From Nitrososphaerota archaeon (GTDB taxonomy: Archaea > Thermoproteota > Nitrososphaeria > Nitrososphaerales > JACPRH01): a stretch of DNA of 64,000 bases. Positions 49,144-57,573 of this stretch are shown here, in pieces. Numbering within the stretch: position 1 is the first letter of the stretch; each line of letters begins with the position of its first letter. The stretch spans positions 1 through 64,000 of the forward strand of contig JAMCPI010000014.1 in NCBI GenBank assembly GCA_023379805.1, read 5' to 3'. Below the pieces are notes generated by a model, which was given only the letters and a program-made list of their open reading frames with translations, did no database searches and was not told the DNA's origin. The translations under genes were made by a program, and so were the position numbers.

Positions 49144-49248
49144 ATGCAAGGCTTGCAAAGGTGTGATGATCAGGCTTGCAGGACTACTCCCCTATGTTTT
49201 CCTGTTTTGATTTGGCAGAATTGTATGTGGGGGTTGCTCGGATGTTGA
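49144..49248 (+). CDS. cysteine-rich mini-protein, copy 2 (34 aa)
   Basis: A 34-codon ORF, ATG 49144 to TGA 49246-49248, starting MQGLQRCDDQACRTTPLCF. Cys occur at 7, 12, 18, 27 and 34. Relation to copy 1: 17 of 29 aligned residues identical, with synonymous differences in seven of those codons, and an equal TATA-to-ATG distance (69 versus 68 nt). The last residues (MWGLLGC) differ. No membrane span. Family not recognised; the conserved Cys-x4-Cys-x5-Cys-x8-Cys suggests a metal site. A T-run at 49271-49275 would end the transcript 177 nt after its start. Confidence 0.5.
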   Translation: MQGLQRCDDQACRTTPLCFPVLIWQNCMWGLLGC

Positions 49249-49270
49249 TTTCTGCATTGGATTAATTGGG

Positions 49271-49275
49271 TTTTT
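49271..49275 (+). terminator. T-run at the end of small unit copy 2
   Basis: Five T followed by GCAAGGCTG, matching the copy 1 sequence after its T-run (GCAGGGCTG) and lying at the same distance from the predicted start. Confidence 0.4.
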
Positions 49276-49427
49276 GCAAGGCTGGGTAGCTTTGGTTTGG
49301 TGTTGGATTGGCTTTGTTCGTTTATTAGTTCATCTTTTACGTTGGATTGAGTTAATATGGTTGGTTGGCCAAACTTTAAATGTGGTTAGATTCGGCTGGA
49401 GATTGAGTAAGTAAAGGGGGATTATGG

Positions 49428-49781
49428 ATGGTTCTTGTTAAGGTTCTGAGGATAAGCAGTTTTACGGATCCGGAGACTGGGAAGGCTGGTAAGCAGATTG
49501 AGCTTGTTGAGGCGAGGCAGCGTCAGGGTATGCCTTTCATCGGTGTTCCCGGTATTGGGGCTGGGAGTGAAGAGGCTAAGCTGGTTAAGAATATCGTGGA
49601 TCAGTTCAGGTCCATGGGTGTTTTCCCCGCCGGTAGGGAGTTGACGCTTCCCAAGTTGACTCTCTTCCTCACAGAGACCGAGTATGATATGCTGGGAATT
49701 AGGTTTGAAGTTAACGATGTTTACGATCTCATCATGAAGGACGGTGCCTTCATGATGAAGAAGACTACTGAAGGCATCTAA
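49428..49781 (+). CDS. unrecognised small conserved-looking protein
   Basis: A 117-residue soluble protein, compact and without transmembrane or signal segments. Sequence landmarks: SSFTDPETGKAGKQIELVEARQ near the N-terminus, a Gly-rich GVPGIGAGSEEAKLVKN, ELTLPKLTLFLTETEYDMLGIRFEVNDVYDL near the end. I do not recognise it; the shape could fit the actin-associated arcadin-1 family, which a profile search would test, but I would not assign it. ATG 49428 follows AGGGGG and a TTTAAATG box (49375-49382). It lies directly after small unit copy 2 on the same strand, in its own transcription unit. Confidence 0.55.
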   Translation: MVLVKVLRISSFTDPETGKAGKQIELVEARQRQGMPFIGVPGIGAGSEEAKLVKNIVDQFRSMGVFPAGRELTLPKLTLFLTETEYDMLGIRFEVNDVYDLIMKDGAFMMKKTTEGI

Positions 49782-49974
49782 AGGCAGAGTAGTAGTAGTT
49801 CATCAGTTATCTACTAGTCTGATCGTTTCTGCTGGAGTGATGGGCTTCTCTGTGTTAGCGTAGCGTGTAGCAGGTTGATATTGCGGTGTCCGTAGTTTTT
49901 TATAGTTTAGTTGAGTAGTATTTCATGCAGCGCTCTGTTTGTAGAGGGCTGTGCAGAGATAAAGGAGCAGCGCA

Positions 49975-50766
49975 GTGAAGAGATATAGAGGAATTAGAAG
50001 AGAACTGTTTCGGAGCCTATCACGGCTGATTGGTGTTAGCAGAAGCTCGAGATTGAAAGGCCATTTAGTTAGAAGTGTCTCGAAGGCCTCTGCCGTTAGA
50101 TATGGGGTGGAAAAGACCTTTGACGATGAGATAACGTTGGTTGAAGATTTTATTCATCGTCGCCCTTTTTTCAGTATGGCGTTCGCGCTGCTTTTAGGAG
50201 TAGTTCTAGGCGGTTTGCTGAGCGCGAGCGTGTCTCAATACATCTTGTTCGCGTTGGTAGGAGGTTTTCCCATAGCTATGCTCTACGGGAATGGGCTGGG
50301 TATATCGCCTGAATTCTCAGTTGTCTTTGTTATCTTCCTGGATCTTCTGGTGATATACGTTTTAATGAGGTCGTTGTATTTTTTCAGCCACTATCCGAAG
50401 TTGACGCCTTATTTTGACGGAGTCAGGAACCGTTACGAGTATTCGGTTGAGGCGCTTCCCAGAGCGCTCAATAGGCTTCCGCTGGTTCTGTTCATTGCTT
50501 TGATTGGCTTTTTAGTGGGTCCGTGGATTACCACGATAATCGCTTATCTTTCGATGGTAAACTTGAAGACAACGGTGACAGGTATCGGTATAGGATTATC
50601 TGGAGCAGGAGTAATATCTCTTGCAATCTACAGAGATCTACTCGGAAGCATACCTAACCCTTTCTTGGTCACAGCTATTACGTTGGCAATAATCTTCGCA
50701 GTCACCACGGTAATCAACAAGGTTCTGAACCAGAAGAAAAGCAGCAGCGAAACCTCTGCAGCCTAG
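49975..50766 (+). CDS. unrecognised polytopic membrane protein
   Basis: A 263-residue protein with a basic N-terminal region (first ~60 residues, rich in Arg/Lys/Ser) and about five hydrophobic segments (residues ~67-86, 88-100, 103-125, 168-205, 220-250). The LVGPWITTIIAYLSMVNLKTTVTGIGIGLSGAGVISLAIYRDLLGSIP region vaguely resembles small multidrug export proteins (PF06695), but I cannot confirm this. It starts at GTG 49975 after AAAGGAG. It is convergent with the S53 peptidase gene. Confidence 0.5.
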   Translation: MKRYRGIRRELFRSLSRLIGVSRSSRLKGHLVRSVSKASAVRYGVEKTFDDEITLVEDFIHRRPFFSMAFALLLGVVLGGLLSASVSQYILFALVGGFPIAMLYGNGLGISPEFSVVFVIFLDLLVIYVLMRSLYFFSHYPKLTPYFDGVRNRYEYSVEALPRALNRLPLVLFIALIGFLVGPWITTIIAYLSMVNLKTTVTGIGIGLSGAGVISLAIYRDLLGSIPNPFLVTAITLAIIFAVTTVINKVLNQKKSSSETSAA

Positions 50767-50792
50767 CTGATCTTTCCTATTCACATCGCCGC

Positions 50793-53700
50793 TTACGGTG
50801 TTTGCTGCAGCGTACTGCTTAGGCTCACTGCGCCTCCATCAGGTTTCCTCTTTCTGAAGGCGAGGAGCGCGCCGGTTCCCGCAATGCCGGCTGTGGTTAA
50901 TGCCAAGATGAGCTGTGTGTAGTCGGTGCTCCACTCCGCGGTTATGACTGCGGAGGAGTTCACCACCAGTTTTGCTTCAGGGTCTTTCGAGGTTAGGCTG
51001 CCGGTCCAGCCGGCGAAGGCCTGCTGGATCAGGATGCCCTGAGTTGTTGGTGTTATCTTTACTGTGGCGACTGAGCCTGAGTTGTACCAGCCTTCACCGG
51101 TTGCACTGCCTATCGGTGTGATTACTTGAACGTAGTATTGAGGTTTCCAGTTGGCTGCGTAGCTTTTGAAGGTGTCCATCGTGACCGAAATGGATGTGTT
51201 GGATGCGGGGTCTGAGCCGCTCCAGCCTGTGAATAGTAGTCTGGATCTGTTGGCGATGACGGTTGAAGGTGAGGTTGCGGTAATTGTTACGGTGCTGCCT
51301 TTGTCGAGCCACTGAGAGGCTTTGTCTACGCTTCCTCCAGACGGGTCGACGGCTAGCCAATACTGGGTTATGTCTAGGAATGTAATGGTACGGCTTGCAT
51401 CAATCTTTACTGCTGGAGTAGTGAATTGACCTGATTGTGATCTTTCGATGTTTGTTTTTTCGCTTTTGTCCAGTTGCCATGCGACGAGCTGGTTCCTTGA
51501 TCTTCCTTTAGCTACATTCCAGACTTGATCTGTAATCACGCTTGTTGACTGGCCGGAGTCGAACCATTCATCTTGGGTGGGTGAGGCGCTGCTGAACTTG
51601 GTGTTGCCTCCTCCAGTTATTTTCACCGGGTACTGGGTGATTGTGTTGAAGGTTACGGTTCGAGGCTTGTTCATTACGATGAGTGGGGTGGCGAATCTTC
51701 CTGTAGGTGAGCGTGAAACAGGGTTAGTTGTTGCTTCATCTTCGAGCTTCCAGCTGATTAGGTTCTTTCGTTCTTTCGCTGCTCCGGCTGCTGCGGCGGT
51801 GTTGGAGGATGTGTAGTCTGTTTCTGCTTTAGTGCCTGCTCCGTCGTCGAACCAGTTGTCCCTAGTTTTGGAGCCTGTGGCGGCGGTGTTGCTTCCCCCG
51901 ATGATTGTGAGAGGATACTGTGTGACTGAGTTGAATGTGAGAGTATGGTGGTTGTTGAAGATGACGGTTGGTCCGGCTGACCCGTTGGCTTCTCTCGGGA
52001 GGCTTCCTGTCTGTCCATCCAAGGTGTATGTGATGAGGTTCTGTCTTGACTGGTTGGGTTTCTCTCCCCATGTGTAGCTGCTCAGGATTTGCATGTCGGT
52101 TCCTTTGTCGAACCAGTCGTCCCCTGTGGGTGAGCCCGCTGAGTATCTTATGTCTGAGCCTCCTGAAACGGTGAGGTAGTACTGAGTTACCCCGTTAAAC
52201 TGAATCGTATGAGTCTTATCCATAACAACATCCGGGGTTGTGAAGGTGCCGCTGCTACTTCTTCCCGTAACCGGTATAATGGCTCCCCCGTCCTGCTGCA
52301 GAGACACAAGGTTTGATCTTGACTCCCCTGATGAAACGTTCCAAACGTAATCGGAGCTGGCTTTGGCGGTTGATCCAGCGTCGAACCAGCCGTCATTTGT
52401 CTGTGAGTTCGAGGATTTGGTGTTATATCCACCGGTTATCTTCAGATAGTATTGCGGAACGTAGTTGAAGGTTACTGTGTGAGAGGTGTTCATCACTATT
52501 TTCGAGGTGATGTTTCCTGCTCCGGCTCTCTGGACAGATGTCGCCTTTCCGTCCTGCTGCCATGAGATCAGGTTCTGTCTAGATGCTCCTGCAACCAAAT
52601 CCTTCGAGACAGGTACCTGTATCTGGGCTGTGGCTCCGGCGTCAAACCAGCCGCCTAGTTCTCCGGCCGCTCCGGTAACGGAGAGAAGATACTGGGCTTT
52701 GTAGTTCAAGATCAGGGAGGTGTTGCCTGTGATTTGAATCAGTTTTTCAGGTTCAGAGGTACTGATCGAACCGGTCCAGTCGCTGAACAAGTAGCGTGTT
52801 CCGTTGCTGCCTGTCACCACCTGTTTGGTTCCAAAGGTATGTGCGCTCCCTGAAACGAACCAAAGGGTTGTGGGAACAGTGTATGATACACCGTCAACGG
52901 TGATCGGGATAGCGGTTGCTCCTGTTGTGGGAGAGGTGATAGATACCCGTTTCAACTGACTTGCGAAACCTACGGATAACGGATCAACATTAAGGGAACC
53001 CCAGCCTGTAACAGAGTCCCATCCCTGCCCGGTCTGGTAGTAACCATTAGATCCTGAAACTGTATCGTGGATAATTGAGCTGTAGTTTGATGATCGTGCA
53101 AACGTGTAAATCAGGGGTGCTGCGAAGCCTAGGTTAGGGTTGCTTGCTGAGCTGTTTGTTAGTCTGCTGCCTATTAGGTTGTTCGCTAAAGCGTAGGCGC
53201 CTGCCGCCAGAGGGGCGGAGAGCGATGTGCCGCCCATGCTACTAATCCACTGCCCACTCACATAGATCGGTACGCCGGTTTTAGGATCCCCGACCATTGA
53301 TATGTCTGGTATGCTGCGCAGGGTGCTGGCTGGAAGGCCGTTTCCCTGCTGCCACCATGGTCTGCTGAAGATGTTGCTAACGCCGCCTCCGCTTTTGCTC
53401 CAAGCTGTTTCGCTTTGATACCTGTTTTGTGAGTCTAGAGTCAAGGTGGTGCCGCCTACCGCGATGACGTTGGGTGATGATGCGGGGTAGGAGACTATGC
53501 GCTGGGTTTGGCTGCAGCCTGCGGATGTTGTTGCGAAGGCGCCGCAGTCTCCTGAGCTGACGAATACCGATATGCCTTGAGCCACAGCCTGCTGAAGAAT
53601 AGGCTCATACATTTCGTCGTCTGGGCTTTCGTTGTCACCCCAGCTTAGAGAGATTATTTTCCCAAGGTTCTTGCTGACAGCATAGTTGACTGCGCCCCAA

Positions 53701-54641
53701 AGGGTCTGATCAGGGGTTGGGCTTACAACCACGTTGATTGTGGCTCCAGGGGCCATTACACTGGCCCAAGTGACATCTAGAGTAGTCTCCTTCGCCCATC
53801 CTGAGTTCTGGGTTCTAGGCTGCCCTGAAGGATAGTAGATGGTGCCATGCGTTCTCTTGACGGAGTATTGATTGGCGAAGACGGTGAGATCGCTTGACAG
53901 GGTTGGGCTACCGTATGCGACGACAATCGTGATGTTTTGACCTGATCCATCAACGTCCCTGTCGAGCAAAGAGGTAACACCGTAAGCTGAACGTATCTGC
54001 TGAGGGTTAAACGGCGGTTGACCGGCCTGACCCATCGGAGCAAACTGGTGAGGTGCCCTCATCACGGTGGCGTTGTTGAGCCCAGCCACCCCGTAAACCA
54101 GCGGGGCGAAGCGGTACGGCAGCTTAGGAGAACTGATGACAGAGTAAACTGTTTCATTATTACTATTCAGATAAAGCCGGAACTCGACTCCCAGCAACCG
54201 CTCGAACTGGCTAACTCCGCCTTTAACTGTCAGCACCAACCTGTTATCATATCTGGTGACAGTTAGGTTCGCGGCTTCGAAGAAGCCGGCGAGATCCTGG
54301 TACGACTCGGCTGAGGGGGAGAAGCGCTCCGAAAACTCCGACGGGGTTAGGTATCGCCGGTAGTTCGGTGAATTGGGGTCTGACAGATCTTTCACAAAGG
54401 AGTTGAGGAGATCTGGATACCGGGGTCGCAATGTTAGCAGCAGCGTTACTTCGGCACCCGGGTCAAGCAGCCCTACTGGCGTCGCGTCTGTTAGAGCAGG
54501 TTGCGAGTAGAGGGGAGTGAACTGTGGAGACTGCTCGTTAATTGCGCCAATCGGCAGAGGAATGATTAGCAGTGCCAGAAGAAGGCCGTGCATGGGGAGC
54601 TTATTCGTCAAGTAGTGGACGCCGCGTTTCACCTTACTCAC
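50793..54641 (-). CDS. sedolisin (S53) peptidase with tandem C-terminal repeats and a membrane anchor
   Basis: A 1282-residue exported protease. Residues ~1-35 are a signal/anchor (LPMHGLLLALLIIPLPIG). Residues ~50-185 are a pro-kumamolisin activation domain (LTPSEFSERFSPS). The S53 catalytic domain is ~210-560: Glu285/Asp289 in AKETTLDVTWA, Asp near 365 in SSGDCGAF, Ser473 in MGGTSLSAP, and a GWDSVTGWGSLN Ca-site end. From ~630 come about seven repeats of 76-94 residues, each beginning QY.L.I.GG (DNA starts near 52683, 52443, 52171, 51910, 51627, 51355 and 51128), most with a DxWFD.G motif, then a terminal helix at ~1247-1270 (LILALTTAGIAGTGALLAF) with a basic end. It probably acts outside the cell at acidic pH, anchored to the membrane. 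Confidence 0.92.
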   Translation of the reverse strand: MSKVKRGVHYLTNKLPMHGLLLALLIIPLPIGAINEQSPQFTPLYSQPALTDATPVGLLDPGAEVTLLLTLRPRYPDLLNSFVKDLSDPNSPNYRRYLTPSEFSERFSPSAESYQDLAGFFEAANLTVTRYDNRLVLTVKGGVSQFERLLGVEFRLYLNSNNETVYSVISSPKLPYRFAPLVYGVAGLNNATVMRAPHQFAPMGQAGQPPFNPQQIRSAYGVTSLLDRDVDGSGQNITIVVAYGSPTLSSDLTVFANQYSVKRTHGTIYYPSGQPRTQNSGWAKETTLDVTWASVMAPGATINVVVSPTPDQTLWGAVNYAVSKNLGKIISLSWGDNESPDDEMYEPILQQAVAQGISVFVSSGDCGAFATTSAGCSQTQRIVSYPASSPNVIAVGGTTLTLDSQNRYQSETAWSKSGGGVSNIFSRPWWQQGNGLPASTLRSIPDISMVGDPKTGVPIYVSGQWISSMGGTSLSAPLAAGAYALANNLIGSRLTNSSASNPNLGFAAPLIYTFARSSNYSSIIHDTVSGSNGYYQTGQGWDSVTGWGSLNVDPLSVGFASQLKRVSITSPTTGATAIPITVDGVSYTVPTTLWFVSGSAHTFGTKQVVTGSNGTRYLFSDWTGSISTSEPEKLIQITGNTSLILNYKAQYLLSVTGAAGELGGWFDAGATAQIQVPVSKDLVAGASRQNLISWQQDGKATSVQRAGAGNITSKIVMNTSHTVTFNYVPQYYLKITGGYNTKSSNSQTNDGWFDAGSTAKASSDYVWNVSSGESRSNLVSLQQDGGAIIPVTGRSSSGTFTTPDVVMDKTHTIQFNGVTQYYLTVSGGSDIRYSAGSPTGDDWFDKGTDMQILSSYTWGEKPNQSRQNLITYTLDGQTGSLPREANGSAGPTVIFNNHHTLTFNSVTQYPLTIIGGSNTAATGSKTRDNWFDDGAGTKAETDYTSSNTAAAAGAAKERKNLISWKLEDEATTNPVSRSPTGRFATPLIVMNKPRTVTFNTITQYPVKITGGGNTKFSSASPTQDEWFDSGQSTSVITDQVWNVAKGRSRNQLVAWQLDKSEKTNIERSQSGQFTTPAVKIDASRTITFLDITQYWLAVDPSGGSVDKASQWLDKGSTVTITATSPSTVIANRSRLLFTGWSGSDPASNTSISVTMDTFKSYAANWKPQYYVQVITPIGSATGEGWYNSGSVATVKITPTTQGILIQQAFAGWTGSLTSKDPEAKLVVNSSAVITAEWSTDYTQLILALTTAGIAGTGALLAFRKRKPDGGAVSLSSTLQQTP
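51118..52700 (-). repeat. tandem extracellular repeats in the S53 peptidase
   Basis: Seven units of about 230-280 bp inside the peptidase gene. Each begins with a QYYL/QYPL-type strand and GG turn, continues to a (D)WFD-G element, an aromatic Y.W strand, an SR.NL strand and an H/RT-TFN end. Copies are diverged, not identical, so they are protein-level repeats. Confidence 0.75.
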
Positions 54642-54722
54642 GACCCCCCTTATTGCTTTTTGTGAGGGTTTACAGCGGGAGTATGTTATAGAACAAATAT
54701 CTGTTGATTTGTTGTTAGTTTT

Positions 54723-56024
54723 TTACTGGAATGATTTTTCCCAGTTCTTGAAGGCTTCGTCGATTTGTTTGGATAGGGATCTTCTTTTGAAGAATGTTGT
54801 TAGTGAGTGGAAGAATTCTCCTATCTCCCATCTGATGCTTTGCTGTCTCTTGTAATCTGATAGTAGATCTTGAATGTTCTTCAATGTTTGATTCTGGATG
54901 TATGTGCTGAGCTCGTCCCATCTTTTCATGGGGAACGCTGGATCCATTTCATCACCTGATATTCCGCTGGTGAGGATGCCGCCTATGCTGAACGCGAGAT
55001 AATCTTCTTCAAAGATAGTTGCTATTCCCTGTGTCAATATTTCAAGCAGCTCAGGTGTTCTCTCGGCCATCTGACGAAAAGTGAAGCTAGCTGCCAACGC
55101 ATTTATGTACGGAAGGTTGTTTGCGCGTGGAATAACGTTCAACCAGCCGGGATGCTTGTAGTCTGAGTCCACGTTACCTGTAAAATCGATTTTAGGTTCT
55201 TTCCACTCTTCGAGGCAAAGCCTCATCAAGACGCTGGCTTTAGGATCGAGCCCCATCATTTTTGACCCGACTATGTCGACTGCGATTGAGCTGGGTGAGG
55301 CAAGCATCATCTTCGTGGGTTTTGGAGTGAAGGTTCCTTTGAACCCTAAGGGGCCGTCTGAGCTGTAAAAGGCATCGATGATTCCGAAGTCTGGGTGGAA
55401 GGCCTTTAACATGTCGAAGGTGACTCCATACCATTCTCTCTTAGCGTGGTACTCGTACATTTTGTCCTGCATCGGGTTTGTGCCATAGATGTTCTTCAGA
55501 GTAAGGGTGTAGTAGTCTTCGATGTGTGTCTTATTCTTCGCGAAGGATATTCTGTAGTCAGCGTCCCTCCAAGCTTTTCCTATGATGTCGTCCTTGCCGT
55601 TTAACCATCTTCCATTGTATTGATGGGGAACACTGTTTTCAGTCATATCTACGATTTCGTATCCGTGAGCTTTAGGTTTGAAGCCGGCTACCTGAGCTAC
55701 GTGAAGAACTTCTCGGTGGAGATACCAGTTGCCGTAGCAGTTTTGAGACTCCACCATCTTAAGATTCTTGAAGCCTTGTTTACGAATCAAGTCTACTAGA
55801 TGCTCAATAAGCTCCGGGTCAGTGTAGGTTGCAACAGGGTCTTCCTTGTGGGTAAACATCATTAGGTTGGGTTTGATCACTACTGAGAAGTCGGTTTTGC
55901 TTTTCCCGGAGGAGGCATGTTTGGAGTTTAGATTCTCAAGGAAACCGCTTTCATCAAGCGTTTTGTCTAGCAGCTCAATCTTATCCTCGCCTTTAAACGC
56001 TACAACCTTTACCTTTTCAGACAA
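54723..56024 (-). CDS. DUF362-domain protein
   Basis: A 433-residue protein with the DUF362 fold. The landmark VVIKPNLMMFTH is near residues 48-59, and WRDADYRISFAKNKTHIEDYYTLTLKNIYGTNP is typical of the family; GIIDAFYSSDGPLGFKGT and SSIAVDIVGSKMMGLDPK follow. The Fe-S Cys seen in longer DUF362 fusions are missing. Family function is unknown; some members are linked to Fe-S or cofactor work. It is preceded on the strand by the transthyretin-like gene (47 bp gap) and is probably cotranscribed with it. Its length is a little above the usual 300-400. Confidence 0.8.
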   Translation of the reverse strand: MSEKVKVVAFKGEDKIELLDKTLDESGFLENLNSKHASSGKSKTDFSVVIKPNLMMFTHKEDPVATYTDPELIEHLVDLIRKQGFKNLKMVESQNCYGNWYLHREVLHVAQVAGFKPKAHGYEIVDMTENSVPHQYNGRWLNGKDDIIGKAWRDADYRISFAKNKTHIEDYYTLTLKNIYGTNPMQDKMYEYHAKREWYGVTFDMLKAFHPDFGIIDAFYSSDGPLGFKGTFTPKPTKMMLASPSSIAVDIVGSKMMGLDPKASVLMRLCLEEWKEPKIDFTGNVDSDYKHPGWLNVIPRANNLPYINALAASFTFRQMAERTPELLEILTQGIATIFEEDYLAFSIGGILTSGISGDEMDPAFPMKRWDELSTYIQNQTLKNIQDLLSDYKRQQSIRWEIGEFFHSLTTFFKRRSLSKQIDEAFKNWEKSFQ

Positions 56025-56070
56025 CTATTGACACCGCCGAATATACAGCGATCTAGTCGATTCTTCCCTG

Positions 56071-57303
56071 CTACGCTCTTGTGATTGAGTAGTAGATGCA
56101 GGGCCTTGTTCCTTTAGGTGTTTTCTCGAAGTGTATAAGCCCGAGCGATCTGTCTCCGAGCAGGTTCAGTATCTCCTGTTCTTCTGGGAGGTATTTGCCT
56201 ACCATAAAGTCGTCACTCACCATTCTGATTTCGTCGTGGAAGTTGGTGAAGTCGAACATCAACATCTGTTTTTGAGTGAACTCGATTCTTGAGTTTCCTC
56301 TCATCAGATACATGAAGATGTATTGGCAGGTTATTTTGCCGTGGCCGTCTTTAACGTATTTGAATCTGAAGAGGGGTGGGGTTAGGCAGGTGTTTGAGAC
56401 CATTCGTCCCTCCCATTCACCTAACACCTTGTTGGTGTCTGGGACCTTCCCGTGTTTCTGAAAGAGTTCCTGGTGGTCTTTTGCGGTCATGAAGTCGAAG
56501 TTGTATTTCCGGGTCATTGCAAAGGTTAGGAGAGGAACTCCAAGAGGGTATCTGCCCACGTATGCTTTTCCTACAACCACGTTGTCGCTGAGTATTTTGA
56601 GGTGATCGTAAAACATGCTGTATTGCGGCTCAGTGTATTCGAGAAGAACCCCCTTTGATGAGTCATTCGGGTCAATCGGCTTCGGGACGTTTTTGGCGGC
56701 CACTATTTCATCGAAGGCGGTAGTCACCCCAGTTATGCTGCGGCCTTTGGCGGTGAACTTTTTGTAGAATCCGCTCTGGAAGATCCATGGAGGCAACAGG
56801 TTGTCGACTGGGTAGAAGCCTTTCCAGTGCGTATCATCATAGATTGTTCCGTCGGCTATGTTCATGGATCTCTTCCCTGAGTTTGCCAGCGTCTTCAAGG
56901 GGAGGCTTGGCGATTCAAACATCTCATTCATTCTGCTTGTGGAGCAGTACATCGGTTGCTCAGGTGAACAGGCTCTTACTATCGGTGATTGAGGTTTCCC
57001 TTTGCTGTCGAGCTTAATATTGAACACTTCAGTTGTCCCCGCCTCATGTCGAACCTCTGTAGTGTGGATTACTTTGCCGTCGGCGGTGCCGATCTTCAGG
57101 TATATGTCAGGCTTAGCTTCTCTATCAAAGAAGCTTCGGAATGCGCCTGCCTGGAACTTGATCTCAAACGCGCCTTTGCTGTCAGTGGTTGATGAGCCTA
57201 GGTGGTCATCAATAAACAAATCTTCATCGTAGGCCTCAACTGATAATCCGGGAGCTGGTTTTCCATCTTTAGATAAAATTTTACCTTTTACTATAAATGA
57301 CAT
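56071..57303 (-). CDS. protein with an N-terminal transthyretin-like domain, otherwise unrecognised
   Basis: A 410-residue protein. Residues ~1-100 form a transthyretin-like/carboxypeptidase-regulatory domain (GKILSKDGKPAPGLSVEAYDEDLFIDDHLGSSTTDSKGAFEIKF). The remaining 300 residues have no recognised domain: aromatic- and Met-rich, containing NIADGTIYDDTHWKGFYPVDN, LLTFAMTRKYNFDFMTAKDHQE, YIFMYLMRGNSRIEFTQKQ and GLIHFEKTPKGTRPCIYYS. A lipid- or ligand-binding fold or an enzyme could be possible, but there is no sequence evidence. No signal peptide. It is upstream of the DUF362 gene on the same strand with a short gap, and they may share a pathway. Confidence 0.6.
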   Translation of the reverse strand: MSFIVKGKILSKDGKPAPGLSVEAYDEDLFIDDHLGSSTTDSKGAFEIKFQAGAFRSFFDREAKPDIYLKIGTADGKVIHTTEVRHEAGTTEVFNIKLDSKGKPQSPIVRACSPEQPMYCSTSRMNEMFESPSLPLKTLANSGKRSMNIADGTIYDDTHWKGFYPVDNLLPPWIFQSGFYKKFTAKGRSITGVTTAFDEIVAAKNVPKPIDPNDSSKGVLLEYTEPQYSMFYDHLKILSDNVVVGKAYVGRYPLGVPLLTFAMTRKYNFDFMTAKDHQELFQKHGKVPDTNKVLGEWEGRMVSNTCLTPPLFRFKYVKDGHGKITCQYIFMYLMRGNSRIEFTQKQMLMFDFTNFHDEIRMVSDDFMVGKYLPEEQEILNLLGDRSLGLIHFEKTPKGTRPCIYYSITRA

Positions 57304-57573
57304 ATCGGCAACCTTCCTATTGATGCATATAAAGTTACCTTTCCCGAGGTGTTATGGAATTAATGCTTAAACTGCGGGACTAAACGCGGATAAATTAGAT
57401 TCTGCTGCTTATTTCGCAAGGTTAGCCTTTGCGGTTTTAGCGGTGTCTAAGCAACTGATAAAATTGTATTCGGTACTCTTTTTGTTACCAGCAACTTATC
57501 ACAGAGCTTAAGGAAGCGGCTAGGGCAAAGGTAAGTAAGAGCACTGGAGAGAAGATGCGGCGGTTATTTTACA

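Noticed and set aside
51094-54266. Several long frames on both strands inside the S53 peptidase gene
   Set aside because: They are shadows caused by the repetitive Ser/Thr/Gly-rich coding sequence and carry no domain.
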